64,000 bases of DNA from FEN-1219 sp963810755 (GCA_963810755.1 CAWEOP010000003.1:248001-312000); one strand, 5' to 3'; positions 37,917 to 47,136 are shown, counted from the first letter of the stretch. Numbers and translations: made by a program. Notes: a model not told the origin generated them from the letters alone.

Positions 37917-39380
37917 ATGCTCAAACCGTCCCTGCAGCTAAAGCTGACCCAACAGCTGACGATGACTCCGCAGCTGCAGCAGGCCATCCGCCTGCTGCAA
38001 CTGCCGATCATGGAGCTGCAGACCCAGATTCAGCAGGCTCTCGACGACAACGTGATGCTCGAGGTCGAGGAGCCCGAGGTTCCCGCGGAGACCCCCGCCG
38101 AGACCGCTACGGACGAGACCACCGATTCCGACGGCGGCAGCGACGAGCCCGAGGACTTCACCGAGCCCACGGAACCCGTCGAGACCACCGTTGCGAGCGA
38201 GGCAGAGTGGGAAGACACCCAGAAGACGGGCCCCGCGGAAGCGCCGAAGAGCTCGGAGCCGCCGACCACGTTCGAGTACGCGGACCGGTCCGAGGAAACG
38301 CTGCGCGACCACCTGCTCTGGCAGCTCGAGCTCGAGAACCTCGACGCCCGCACCACGACCATCGGCCAAGCGATCATCGACGCGATCAACGACGACGGCT
38401 ACCTCACGGACGATCTCGAGATGATTCGCGCAACGCTCGCGCCCGACGTGCTCGCGCCCGTCGACGAGGTCGAGAAGGTGCTCGTCGAGCTCGTGCAGCA
38501 GTTCGATCCGGCGGGCGTCGGCGCGCGATCGGTGAGCGAATGCGTGCTGCTGCAGCTCGCGCAGCTCGCTCCAGACACGCTGGGTCTCGAGCTCGCACGC
38601 GCGATCGCGCGGGAGCACCTGCCGCTCGTCGCGGAGCACCAATATGGCGCGCTCAAACGTCTGCTCAAGGTTTCCGACGAAGAGCTCGAATCCGCGATCG
38701 CGTTGGTGCGCTCGTGCCATCCGCGGCCGGGCGCCTCGGTGTTCGCCCCCGCGGCAGAATATGTCATACCGGACGTGTTCGTGCGGCGCAGCGACGGCCA
38801 TTGGGTGGTGGAGCTGAACAACGCCGTGTCCCCCACCCTACGCGTGAATCAGATTTATGCCGGGTCGCTCGGCCGAGGCGAGGAGTATGATGTTCTACGG
38901 ACTCAGCTCCAAGAGGCGCGCTGGTTGATACGCAGCTTGGAAATACGTAACGAGACTTTGCTCAAGGTGGCCCTCACCATCGTGCAACGGCAGACCGATT
39001 TCCTCGAGCAGGGCGAAGAATACATGCGGCCGATGGTGCTGCGGGACGTCGCCGAAGCCATCGAAATGCACGAGTCCACGGTCTCGCGCGTCACCACCAA
39101 CAAATACATGCACACGCCGCGCGGCGTGTTCGAGTTCCGCTATTTCTTCTCGAGCCACGTGGCCGGTGAGGAAGGCGAGCAGAGCTCGACGGCCGTGCGC
39201 GCGAAGATCCGCAAGCTCGTGAGCGGAGAAGACCCCGAGAAGCCGCTCAGCGACAATCAAATCGCGCAGATGCTTTCCGAAGAGGGAATTACAGTCGCTC
39301 GTCGCACCGTCGCGAAATACCGCGAGGCCATGAAAATCGCGTCGTCGAGCGACCGCAAACGGAGCAAGTTGGTGGGTTAA
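37917..39380 (+). CDS. rpoN: RNA polymerase sigma-54 factor
   Basis: The 487-residue sigma factor has the Gln/Leu-rich region I (LKPSLQLKLTQQLTMTPQLQQAIRLLQL in parts), an acidic Glu/Asp/Thr-rich region II (about residues 45-105), the core-binding domain, a helix-turn-helix region (TVSRVTTNKYMHTPRGVFEFRYFFSS in parts) and the RpoN box ARRTVAKYREA near the C-terminus. It reads -24/-12 promoters with enhancer-binding proteins. hpf follows after 41 bases. Confidence 0.97.
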   Translation: MLKPSLQLKLTQQLTMTPQLQQAIRLLQLPIMELQTQIQQALDDNVMLEVEEPEVPAETPAETATDETTDSDGGSDEPEDFTEPTEPVETTVASEAEWEDTQKTGPAEAPKSSEPPTTFEYADRSEETLRDHLLWQLELENLDARTTTIGQAIIDAINDDGYLTDDLEMIRATLAPDVLAPVDEVEKVLVELVQQFDPAGVGARSVSECVLLQLAQLAPDTLGLELARAIAREHLPLVAEHQYGALKRLLKVSDEELESAIALVRSCHPRPGASVFAPAAEYVIPDVFVRRSDGHWVVELNNAVSPTLRVNQIYAGSLGRGEEYDVLRTQLQEARWLIRSLEIRNETLLKVALTIVQRQTDFLEQGEEYMRPMVLRDVAEAIEMHESTVSRVTTNKYMHTPRGVFEFRYFFSSHVAGEEGEQSSTAVRAKIRKLVSGEDPEKPLSDNQIAQMLSEEGITVARRTVAKYREAMKIASSSDRKRSKLVG

Positions 39381-39421
39381 GTCTCACGGAAAATTAGAAA
39401 CCCAGTGGAAGGAGCGGAGCC

Positions 39422-39745
39422 ATGCAGCTGAATGTTACAGGTCATCACGTCGACATCACGGACTCGCTACGCAACTACGTCGGAACCAAGCTAGCCAAGC
39501 TCGAACGGCATTTCGACAACATGACGGACATTCACTGCATCCTCACGGTCGAGAAAAAGCTCGTCCACAAAGCCGAAGCCACCGTCTACATGGGCGGCGG
39601 CGCAATCCACGCCGACTCCATCCAGGAAGACATGTACACCGCGATCGATATGCTCGCCGACAAGCTCGATCGCCAGGTCAAGAAACACAAGGAAAAGCTC
39701 ACGGACCATCACGCTAGGGAAGTGGAGAAGCGCGTAGTCCGCTAG
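39422..39745 (+). CDS. hpf: Ribosome hibernation promoting factor, short form
   Basis: This is a 107-residue short HPF: LNVTGHHVDITDSLRNYVGTKLAKLERHFDN, a central AEATVYMGGGAIHADSIQEDMYTAIDMLADKL and a basic end RQVKKHKEKLTDHHARE. It binds the 30S subunit and supports 100S dimer formation in stationary phase. An AAGGAG ribosome site precedes the ATG. It sits between rpoN and rapZ; ptsN, normally next, is missing. Confidence 0.95.
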   Translation: MQLNVTGHHVDITDSLRNYVGTKLAKLERHFDNMTDIHCILTVEKKLVHKAEATVYMGGGAIHADSIQEDMYTAIDMLADKLDRQVKKHKEKLTDHHAREVEKRVVR

Positions 39746-39798
39746 CGACCGTCCTCAACGCCCGGTCCGGCGAACCGTGAGCTGAAGCGGAGAACAGC

Positions 39799-40656
39799 GT
39801 GCGCCTCGTGATCATCAGCGGCCTCTCGGGCTCGGGCAAGAGCGTCGCGTTGCACGTGCTCGAAGATCTCGGGTTTTATTGCATCGACAACATCCCGGTG
39901 GCGTTGCTGCGCTCGTTCGTAGACGAGATCCTGCCGCGCAAGGATGCCGCGTTCGAGAACGTGGGGGTCGGTCTCGACGCTCGCAATCGGCCGAGCGACA
40001 TCGCGGCAATTCCGGACCTCGTCGCCAAATTCCGGGCAGATGGCGTCGCGTGCGAGATCATCTTTCTCCAGACCGACGACAAAGTGCTCTTGTCGCGTTT
40101 TAGCGAGACGCGCCGCAAGCATCCTTTGACCGACCAGGGCACGAGCTTAGGGGAAGCGATCGCGAAGGAACGCGAGCTGCTCGGGCCCGTAATCAACACC
40201 GCCGAGCTCGTGATCGACACCACCGGCATGACGGTGTACGAGCTGCGCGAGCAGATCCGCGCGCGCGTGGCGCCCCGTACCCCGGGATCGCTCTCGATCC
40301 TCGTCGAGTCGTTCGGCTACAAGCACGGGCTGCCGGCCAGCGCGGACTTCGTCTTCGACGTGCGCTGTCTGCCGAATCCCTACTGGGAGCCGAAGCTGCG
40401 GCCCCTCTCCGGCAAGGACGAGGGCGTGCGGAACTTCTTGGACGCCCAGCCCGTCGTGCAAGAGATGGTCGACGACATCGTCGCGTTCCTCGAGGACTGG
40501 ATCCCGCGGTACCAGGACTTCCAGCGGTCCTATCTCACGGTCGCGATCGGCTGCACGGGCGGGCTGCACCGCTCGGTGTACGTCGCCGAGGCGATCGCGA
40601 AGCGGCTCGCGACGAAATACGGGCCGATTCGGACGCAGCACGACGAGCTACGGTAG
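39799..40656 (+). CDS. rapZ: RNase adapter protein RapZ
   Basis: The 285-residue protein has a P-loop VIISGLSGSGKSVALHVLEDLGFYCIDNIP (in parts), a second nucleotide-site part LVIDTTGMTVYELREQI, FGYKHGLPASADFVFDVRCLPNP and the C-terminal GCTGGLHRSVYVAEAI block. RapZ presents sRNAs to RNase E and regulates glucosamine-6-phosphate synthase in E. coli. The family usually has GGKHRS; here the Lys is Leu, which may matter for ligand binding. The GTG start has GCGGAG upstream. It lies 53 bases after hpf. Confidence 0.94.
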   Translation: MRLVIISGLSGSGKSVALHVLEDLGFYCIDNIPVALLRSFVDEILPRKDAAFENVGVGLDARNRPSDIAAIPDLVAKFRADGVACEIIFLQTDDKVLLSRFSETRRKHPLTDQGTSLGEAIAKERELLGPVINTAELVIDTTGMTVYELREQIRARVAPRTPGSLSILVESFGYKHGLPASADFVFDVRCLPNPYWEPKLRPLSGKDEGVRNFLDAQPVVQEMVDDIVAFLEDWIPRYQDFQRSYLTVAIGCTGGLHRSVYVAEAIAKRLATKYGPIRTQHDELR

Positions 40657-40663
40657 GTGGCCG

Positions 40664-40802
40664 CCGTCGCGAGGCCGGTGGGAGCACCCCATCGGCGCTC
40701 CGCGGCCCGCAACTCGCCTCCCGCAGTGGGCACTTCACCGGTGCTGTGAGTTGCTAATCGCCGCTGAGCACCGACGCGGTGCTCCCACCGGCCTCGCGAC
40801 GG
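40664..40802. repeat. REP-like inverted pair with 25-base perfect arms
   Basis: The arms 40664-40688 and 40778-40802 are exact reverse complements (25 bases) around an 89-base spacer. Each inner part forms its own small hairpin: GAGCACC-GACGC-GGTGCTC at 40766-40784 and GGAGCACC-CCATC-GGCGCTCC at 40681-40701. The GGTGGGAGC head resembles REP elements of Pseudomonas and Xanthomonadales. It fills the space between convergent rapZ and the patatin gene and may act as a terminator or RNA end. Confidence 0.8.
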
Positions 40803-40827
40803 CTCAGTGCCAGGTTGGGGGGTGGGG

Positions 40828-42024
40828 TTAGCGCTCGAGGGCGAGCTTCAGGTGTGCGGGCGCGTAGAGCGTGTCCATCGGCTGATCGAACAGGAAAGCC
40901 CGTAGCTCGTCCTCCATCGCGAACGCGTCGCGATAGCCCATCTCGATCAGCTCGCGTGTGAAGCCGGACTCGAACAGCAAATAGCTAACGAGCTGCATGC
41001 CGTTGCGATTCATCGCACCGAGCCCGCCGAGCAGCAAGCGCACGCCGCGCGGCAGCTCGTTCGAGTGGCGCGCGGCGATCGCACGGATATCTTCCTTCGG
41101 CACGATCACGATCGTGTGCAGCGGCCGCAGGTTCTCGAGGCCCGCCTTGGGTCTCGCCGTGCCCGCCTGCTCGATGATGTGATTCAGCCGCGACAGCCGC
41201 TCGAGATCGGTATAGAGGCCGTCCATGAACAGCGTATCGAGCATGTAGCCGCCGAGATGCGCGAACGTCGGCGCCCCGGGATCGCCCTCGGGCGGCGGCT
41301 CGGGATCGGGGCGCTCGTCGCGCACGCCGATCACGAGCATGCGATCCGCGCCGAGATGGATCGCTGGCGACAGAGGCGCACGATGCCGCATCGAGCCGTC
41401 GCCGTAATACTCGCCGGCGATCTTCACGGCCGGAAACACGAACGGCACGGCGGCGCTCGCCATCAGATGATCGATCGAGATCCTCTCGGGTCGGCCGATC
41501 CGGCGCACACGCGCCCAGGCCTTCAGCGCCGGGCGACCCTGGAAGAATGTCACGGAGCGCGCGGACGTATACGCCGACGCCGTGATCGCGAGCGCCTCGA
41601 GATGGCCGCGCTGGATCGCGCGCGCGATGCCGCCGAAACGCACGTCACGCTTCAGCAGATGCCGCAGCGGCGAGTTGTCGAGCAGCGACGCGGGGTTGCG
41701 CACGCCGAGGCCGCCGAACATCGCAGCCGCGAGCCAGTGCAGGCTCGTCTTCAGCATGGTCCAATTGTCCGTGCGGAAGACTTGGTCGGCGCTGAAGTTG
41801 GCCCAGACGCGCTCCATCTCGCCGATCGCACGCTCGAAGTTCGCCGCGCGGCCCGCGAGCACCGCGGCGTTGATCGCGCCCGCCGATGTGCCCGAGATGA
41901 TCGCGAATGGGTTGTGCGCGTCCTTCGGCAGCAGTTGCGCCACCGCCTTCAACACACCGACTTGATACGCGCCGCGGGCGCCGGCGCCGGGAAGCACCAG
42001 GGCCTTGCGTGTGACCTCAGCCAC
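40828..42024 (-). CDS. Patatin-like phospholipase
   Basis: The 398-residue protein has a patatin domain: oxyanion loop LPGAGARGAYQVGVLKAV, nucleophile elbow ISGTSAGAINAAVLAG (Ser in GxSxG) and the catalytic Asp in YYGDGSMRHRAPLSP. No signal peptide is seen, so a cytoplasmic or membrane-surface acyl hydrolase is likely. The GTG at 42024 overlaps the end of pyk by eight bases and starts right before the oxyanion loop; a longer in-frame extension into pyk has no homology. The substrate is unknown. Confidence 0.87.
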   Translation of the reverse strand: MAEVTRKALVLPGAGARGAYQVGVLKAVAQLLPKDAHNPFAIISGTSAGAINAAVLAGRAANFERAIGEMERVWANFSADQVFRTDNWTMLKTSLHWLAAAMFGGLGVRNPASLLDNSPLRHLLKRDVRFGGIARAIQRGHLEALAITASAYTSARSVTFFQGRPALKAWARVRRIGRPERISIDHLMASAAVPFVFPAVKIAGEYYGDGSMRHRAPLSPAIHLGADRMLVIGVRDERPDPEPPPEGDPGAPTFAHLGGYMLDTLFMDGLYTDLERLSRLNHIIEQAGTARPKAGLENLRPLHTIVIVPKEDIRAIAARHSNELPRGVRLLLGGLGAMNRNGMQLVSYLLFESGFTRELIEMGYRDAFAMEDELRAFLFDQPMDTLYAPAHLKLALER

Positions 42025-43534
42025 TCGCCTGCGGGCGGGCCGCGTCGGCGGCGGGCACGGTAAGGATCTGCATCGTATTCGTCCTCCCTGCCACACCTTG
42101 CTGATCACCCTTGGTGAACAGCACGAGATCGCCCGGGCTCACCGCGCCGACAGTGAGCAGCGTCGCAAATACCTGCTCGTGTATGAACGGATCGGTGCCG
42201 GTGGCGTCGAACGGAACCGCGTACACGCCGCGGTACATGCTCACGCGGCGACGCGTCGCCTCGTGCCGCGTGAACGCGAATACGGGAATGTCGGAGCGCA
42301 CGCGCGACATCCACAAGGTCGTCGAGCCGGACTCGGTCAGCGCGCAGATCGCGCGCACGTTCAAGTGATTCGCGACGTACATCACGGCCATCGCGATCGC
42401 CTCGTCCACGTGCGAGAACACGTCCTCGAGCCGATAGTTCGCCGCGCGGCGAAACGTTTCGTGCTTCTCGGCGCCGATGCATAGCTCCGCCATCGTGCTG
42501 ACGGCGCGAACCGGGTACTTTCCAACGGCCGTCTCCGCCGACAGCATCACGGCGTCGGTGCCGTCCATCACGGCGTTCGCGACGTCCGACACCTCCGCGC
42601 GTGTCGGCGACGGCGAGTTGATCATCGACTCGAGCATCTGCGTCGCCGTGATGCAGACTCGGTTGCGCGCGCGCGCGAGCCGGATCAAACCCTTCTGCAA
42701 GCCCGTCATCGACGCGTACCCGACCTCTACCGCGAGGTCGCCGCGCGCCACCATGATCACGTCGCTGGCGTCGATGATCGAACGGATGTTCTGCACCGCC
42801 TCGGCGCGCTCGATCTTCGCGACGATGTGGGCCTGGCCTCCTGCCGCGCGGAGCAGGGAGCGCGCCTCCTCGATGTCCTCGGCGTTGCGCGCGAACGATA
42901 CCGACATGAAGTCGAGCGAAAGGCGCGCGGCCGTCTCGATATCGCGCCGGTCCTTGTCGGTGAGCGCAGGCGCGGACAAGCCGCCGCCCTGCTTGTTCAA
43001 GCCCTTGTGGTCGCTGAGCTTACCGCCCTGCTGCACACGGCACGTGATGCGCGTGCCTTCGACCTTCTCTACGGCGAGCACGACCAGGCCGTCGTCGAGC
43101 AGCACGACGTCGCCCGGCCCGACGTCGTTCACGAGGTTGCGATACGCGACCCCGACGCCGTTGTCGTCGCCTCCGTGCGGGTCCATCGCGGTATCGAGCA
43201 GGAATTGCGCGCCCTCGACGAGCACGATCGGGCCGTTCTTGAACGACTCGATCCGGATCTTGGGGCCCTGGAGATCGCCCATGATCCCGATGTGCCGGCC
43301 GACCTTGTCGGCGATCTGGCGCACGGTCGCGACGCGGGCGGCTTGGTCCTTCGACGTGCCGTGCGAAAAGTTGATCCGAAACACGTCCGTGCCCGCGCGA
43401 ATCAGCTGCTCCAGCACCGCGGGGTCGTCGGTGGCCGGCCCCAAGGTCGCGACGATCTTCGTGCGCCGGCGAGCGTCTTCCTGAGGCGCCGCGGGCACGA
43501 GGGACGAGCTGTCTCTTCTATTTACGGTTGACAC
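42017..43534 (-). CDS. pyk: Pyruvate kinase
   Basis: The 505-residue protein transfers phosphate from phosphoenolpyruvate to ADP. Family blocks are RTKIVATLGPATDDPAVL, DVFRINFSHGT, IMGDLQGPKIRIE, IVAKIERAEAVQNI, VARGDLAVEVG and ATQMLESMINSPSPTRAEVSD, plus a regulatory C-terminal domain. The N-terminus is about 20 residues longer than usual. The GTG start overlaps the end of the glycerate kinase gene by 13 bases. It is the final glycolytic gene of the row tkt-gap-pgk-glycerate kinase-pyk. Confidence 0.96.
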   Translation of the reverse strand: MSTVNRRDSSSLVPAAPQEDARRRTKIVATLGPATDDPAVLEQLIRAGTDVFRINFSHGTSKDQAARVATVRQIADKVGRHIGIMGDLQGPKIRIESFKNGPIVLVEGAQFLLDTAMDPHGGDDNGVGVAYRNLVNDVGPGDVVLLDDGLVVLAVEKVEGTRITCRVQQGGKLSDHKGLNKQGGGLSAPALTDKDRRDIETAARLSLDFMSVSFARNAEDIEEARSLLRAAGGQAHIVAKIERAEAVQNIRSIIDASDVIMVARGDLAVEVGYASMTGLQKGLIRLARARNRVCITATQMLESMINSPSPTRAEVSDVANAVMDGTDAVMLSAETAVGKYPVRAVSTMAELCIGAEKHETFRRAANYRLEDVFSHVDEAIAMAVMYVANHLNVRAICALTESGSTTLWMSRVRSDIPVFAFTRHEATRRRVSMYRGVYAVPFDATGTDPFIHEQVFATLLTVGAVSPGDLVLFTKGDQQGVAGRTNTMQILTVPAADAARPQASG

Positions 43535-44800
43535 AGTATCAATCTGAAGTCGTTCACGTTCGTTCGAGTCGGTCCGGTCCTGAGCAAATGCCCGGCGGCG
43601 TCAAAGTAACTGTAAGTGTCGTGTTGCGCCAGTGCTCGCGCGAGCGAATCGCCGCGCTCGGCGCCGAGGCGCAACGTTTCGGGAACGATCGTCGCGCCAG
43701 CGTGATCGCCCGCGCCGTCGATGCCGTCGGTGTCGGCCGCGAGCGCGAAGATCCCTGGAGCACCGTCGAGCTCGAGGGCGAGGGCGGCGATGTATTCCGT
43801 GTTGCGGCCGCCCCGGCCGCGCCGCCTTCGCCGAGCACGACGCGCGTTTCGCCGCCGGAAAGAATCGCGACGCGTCGGCCGGAAGCGCGCGTGCTGCTTC
43901 GCGAGCCGCGCGTGCTCACGACCCAGCGCTTGCGCCTCGTCGGCGAGATCGTCGCCGAGATAGACGACCTCGTAACCCTGCTTGTGGAGGAATCTCGCCG
44001 CCGCATCCATCGCGGTGGACGCCGTCGCGATCAAGTGCACCGCATCGCGCGCGAACTCGCGCGCGCCGGGCTTCGGCGTCTCGCAGCTCGGGTCGCGGAG
44101 CACGGCTGAGCTCGGCGACCTTCGGGTAGCCGTAGCGCTCGAGAATCTCGATCGCGTTCGCCTGCGTCGTCGCGTCCGCGATCGTCGGGCCCGAGGCGAT
44201 GTCCCCGACCTCGTCTCCCGGCACGTCCGAAATCACGAATGTGATCACCCGTGCGGGATGCGCGGCCGCCGCGAGCCGTCCGCCTTTGAGCTTCGATAAG
44301 TGCTTGCGCACACAGTTGATTTCGCGGATGTCCGCACCCTGGCGGATGAGAAAATTCGCGGCCGCACGCTTCTGCTCGAACGAGACGCCGGGCAACGGTG
44401 CCGCCGCGAGCGACGAGCCGCCGCCGGAGACGAGGCAAATGAGATACTCGTCGGACGCCTCACTCGCGCTCGCCGCGAGCTCGAGCAAGCGCGCGCCCGC
44501 CGCGAGGCTCGCGGCGTCGGGCGACGGGTGCCCCGCCTCGACGATCTCGATACCGGCGCTATCCTCGCCCGCTCCGAGCCCGTGACCATAGCGCGTGACG
44601 ACCATGCCGCGCGTCGGCGCGGGCCAATTCGCAGAGAACACAGCGGCCATCGACGCCGCGGCCTTGCCGGTGCCGAGCACGAGCGCCGGTCCGCGGGTGT
44701 ACGAAGCGAGCGCCGGCGGCAAGCAGGCCGATGGCGACGCGGCGCGCAACGCGGAGTCGAACGCCTGCCGCAGAACTTCGTTTGGAGCACTAGCCTTCAC
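43522..44800 (-). CDS. gckA: Glycerate 2-kinase (MOFRL family), frame broken three times
   Basis: The first frame gives the N-terminal half: VLGTGKAAASMAAVF, YGHGLGAGEDSAGIEIVEAGHPSPD in parts, ISLVSGGGSSL-like CLVSGGGSSLAAAPLPG and VISDVPGDEVGDIASGPT. Then the frame shifts near 44105 (to VLRDPSCETPKPG), near 43871 (to VAILSGGETRVVLGEGG) and back near 43815 (to GRGGRNTEYIAALALELDG), ending NVNDFRLIL. All MOFRL parts exist, so it is one gene with three small indels, or a young pseudogene. The enzyme phosphorylates glycerate to 2-phosphoglycerate, which fits its place between pgk and pyk. Confidence 0.83.
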
Positions 44801-44857
44801 GATCTCGATCGCAGGTTCGGGGGCGAGCGCGGTGACGGATTCCGGACGCGGGCGCCC

Positions 44858-46039
44858 TCAACGCTGCGCGCGCTCCTCGAGCGTCGCGACCGCCGGCAGC
44901 GTCTTGCCCTCGAGGAACTCGAGGAATGCGCCGCCGCCCGTCGAGATGTAAGAGATCTTGTCGCCCACTGCGAACTGCTCGATCGCCGCGAGCGTGTCGC
45001 CGCCGCCCGCGATCGAGAACGCCTTGCTCGCCGCGACGGCTTCCGCGACGCGCCGCGTGCCGCCGGCGAACTCGTGATGCTCGAATACGCCGACCGGGCC
45101 GTTCCAAACGATGGTGCCTGCGCGGTCGAGCCGTTCCGCGTAAAACGCGGCGGTCTCTGGGCCGATGTCCAGAATCATCTCGTCGGCCGCGACGTCCTTC
45201 GCGCGCTTGACCTTGCCGCGCGACGACGGCTCGAGGCTCGTCGCAACGACGACGTCCGTCGGCAGCGGAACCTTCGCCTTGCCGAATTTGCCGTCGAGCA
45301 GTTTCTTCGCGAAGTCGACCATGTCCGCTTCGTAGAGCGACTTGCCGACGGGGAAGCCCGCGGCAGCGAGCACGGTGTTCGCGATGCCGCCGCCGAGAAT
45401 CAGCTCGTCGACCTTGCTGCTCAAGCTTTGCAGCACCTCGATCTTCGTCGACACCTTCGAGCCGCCGATGATCGCGAACACCGGACGTTTCGGCCTATCG
45501 AGCGCCGCAGCGAGCGCCTCGAGCTCGGCGACGAGCAGCGGGCCCGCGCACGCGACGGGCGCGTGGCGCGCGACCCCGTTGGTGCTCGCTTGCGCGCGGT
45601 GCGCCGTGCCGAACGCATCCATCACGAACACGTCGCAGAGCTTGGCCATCCTCTTCGCGAGCTCGTCGTCGTCGGACTCCTCGCCTTTCTCATAGCGCAC
45701 GTTCTCGCACAGCACGATCTCGCCTGGCGCGACGTCGATGCCGTCGAGCCACTTCGTCACGAGCCGGATCTTCGCTCCGAGCAGCTCGCCGAGCTTCTCG
45801 GCGACCGGTGCCAGCGAGCTCTCGGGATCCGGCTTGCCGGCCTTCGGGCGCCCGAGATGCGACATGACCATCACGCGGGCGCCGGCGTCGCGCGCGGCGC
45901 GCAGTGTCGGTAGCGCGGCGTCGATGCGCGCGGTGCTCGTCACGCGCCCATCCTTGACGGGCACGTTCAAGTCCTCGCGGATCAGCACGCGCTTGCCGCG
46001 GAGGTCGAGGTCGGTCATCCGTTTGACGGCGAGCGCCAT
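44858..46039 (-). CDS. pgk: Phosphoglycerate kinase
   Basis: The 393-residue enzyme interconverts 1,3-bisphosphoglycerate and 3-phosphoglycerate with ATP formation. Marks are KRVLIREDLNVPVKDG near the start, RVMVMSHLGRPKAG, FAIIGGSKVSTKIEVL, the VWNGPVGVFEHHEF block and AGGGDTLAAIEQF near the C-terminus. The ATG at 46039 has AGGAG upstream. gap ends 56 bases upstream. Nothing is unusual. Confidence 0.97.
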   Translation of the reverse strand: MALAVKRMTDLDLRGKRVLIREDLNVPVKDGRVTSTARIDAALPTLRAARDAGARVMVMSHLGRPKAGKPDPESSLAPVAEKLGELLGAKIRLVTKWLDGIDVAPGEIVLCENVRYEKGEESDDDELAKRMAKLCDVFVMDAFGTAHRAQASTNGVARHAPVACAGPLLVAELEALAAALDRPKRPVFAIIGGSKVSTKIEVLQSLSSKVDELILGGGIANTVLAAAGFPVGKSLYEADMVDFAKKLLDGKFGKAKVPLPTDVVVATSLEPSSRGKVKRAKDVAADEMILDIGPETAAFYAERLDRAGTIVWNGPVGVFEHHEFAGGTRRVAEAVAASKAFSIAGGGDTLAAIEQFAVGDKISYISTGGGAFLEFLEGKTLPAVATLEERAQR

Positions 46040-46095
46040 AGGGCTCCTTGCATCAACTCGCGAATCTCGGCCGCGAGTGTTCCACCTACCGGCCT

Positions 46096-47106
46096 TCAGA
46101 CCTTCGCGAAAGCGACGGTCGTGTCGAGCATCCGATTCGAGAAGCCCCACTCGTTGTCGTACCACGCGCAAACCTTCACGAGCTTGCCTTCGATCACCTT
46201 CGTCAGCGTGGAATCGTAGACCGACGACGCGGGGTTATGGTTGAAATCGATCGATACGAGCGGCTCGTCGGTGAACTGCAAGATGCCCTTGAGCTCGCCG
46301 TTCGCGGCCTTGCGCACCGCGTCGTCGATCTCCTTCGCGGACGTAGCGCGCGCGGCTTCGAACGTGAGATCCACGACCGACACGTTGATCGTCGGCACGC
46401 GCATCGCGAACCCGTCGAGCTTGCCGTCGAGCTCCGGCAGCACGAGGCCGACGGCGGCGGCGGCGCCGGTCTTCGTCGGAATCATCGACTGGGTCGCCGA
46501 GCGCGCGCGGCGCAAGTCGCTGTGAAAGACGTCCGTGAGCACTTGGTCGTTGGTATACGCGTGGATCGTGGTCATCAGGCCGCGCACGATGCCGATGTTG
46601 TCGTGCAGCACCTTCGCGAGCGGCGCCAAGCAATTCGTCGTGCACGACGCGTTCGAGATCACGCGATCGCTCGACTTCAGCGTCTTGTGATTCACGCCGT
46701 ACACGATGGTCGCGTCCACGTCCTTACCCGCGGGCGCCGAGATCACGACCTTCTTCGCGCCGGCCTTGATGTGCAGGCCGGCCTTTTCCTTGGTCGTGAA
46801 GAGGCCCGTGCACTCCATCACCACGTCGACGCCGAGCTGCCCCCACGGCAGTTTCGACGGATCGCGTTCCGCGCAGACTTTGATGCGGTCACCATCCACT
46901 ACGAGGCTGTCGCCGTCGACCTCCAGCTTGTAAGGGAACGGGCCGTGCGCGGTGTCGTAACGCGTCAAATGGGCGTTGGTTTTCGCGTCGCCGAGATCGT
47001 TGACCGCGACGATTTGAATCTCGTTGCGGCGCTTGCTCTCGTAGAGAGCCTTGAGCACGTTGCGGCCGATGCGGCCGTAGCCATTGATAGCGACTTTGAC
47101 GGGCAT
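46096..47106 (-). CDS. gap: Glyceraldehyde-3-phosphate dehydrogenase
   Basis: The 336-residue enzyme opens with the NAD loop VAINGYGRIGRNVLKAL, has the catalytic Cys in SNASCTTNCLAPLAKVL and the later SNRMLDTTVAFAKV end. A ribosome site GGAG is placed five bases before the ATG at 47106; an in-frame start five residues earlier is less likely. The leader holds copy 2 of a 17-base repeat. The gene follows tkt, as in other gammaproteobacteria. Confidence 0.97.
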   Translation of the reverse strand: MPVKVAINGYGRIGRNVLKALYESKRRNEIQIVAVNDLGDAKTNAHLTRYDTAHGPFPYKLEVDGDSLVVDGDRIKVCAERDPSKLPWGQLGVDVVMECTGLFTTKEKAGLHIKAGAKKVVISAPAGKDVDATIVYGVNHKTLKSSDRVISNASCTTNCLAPLAKVLHDNIGIVRGLMTTIHAYTNDQVLTDVFHSDLRRARSATQSMIPTKTGAAAAVGLVLPELDGKLDGFAMRVPTINVSVVDLTFEAARATSAKEIDDAVRKAANGELKGILQFTDEPLVSIDFNHNPASSVYDSTLTKVIEGKLVKVCAWYDNEWGFSNRMLDTTVAFAKV

Positions 47107-47119
47107 GTTATCTCCAATC

Positions 47120-47136
47120 ACTGATCACTAAAGCGC
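47120..47136 (+). repeat. 17-base repeat, copy 2 (gap leader)
   Basis: ACTGATCACTAAAGCGC lies just before the gap ribosome site, on the opposite strand to gap. The same 17 bases occur on the minus strand at 25164-25180 behind rnpB. A looser copy (CTGATCGCTAGAGCGCG) spans the tkt stop near 47239-47255 on the minus strand, but that is partly coding. Confidence 0.45.
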
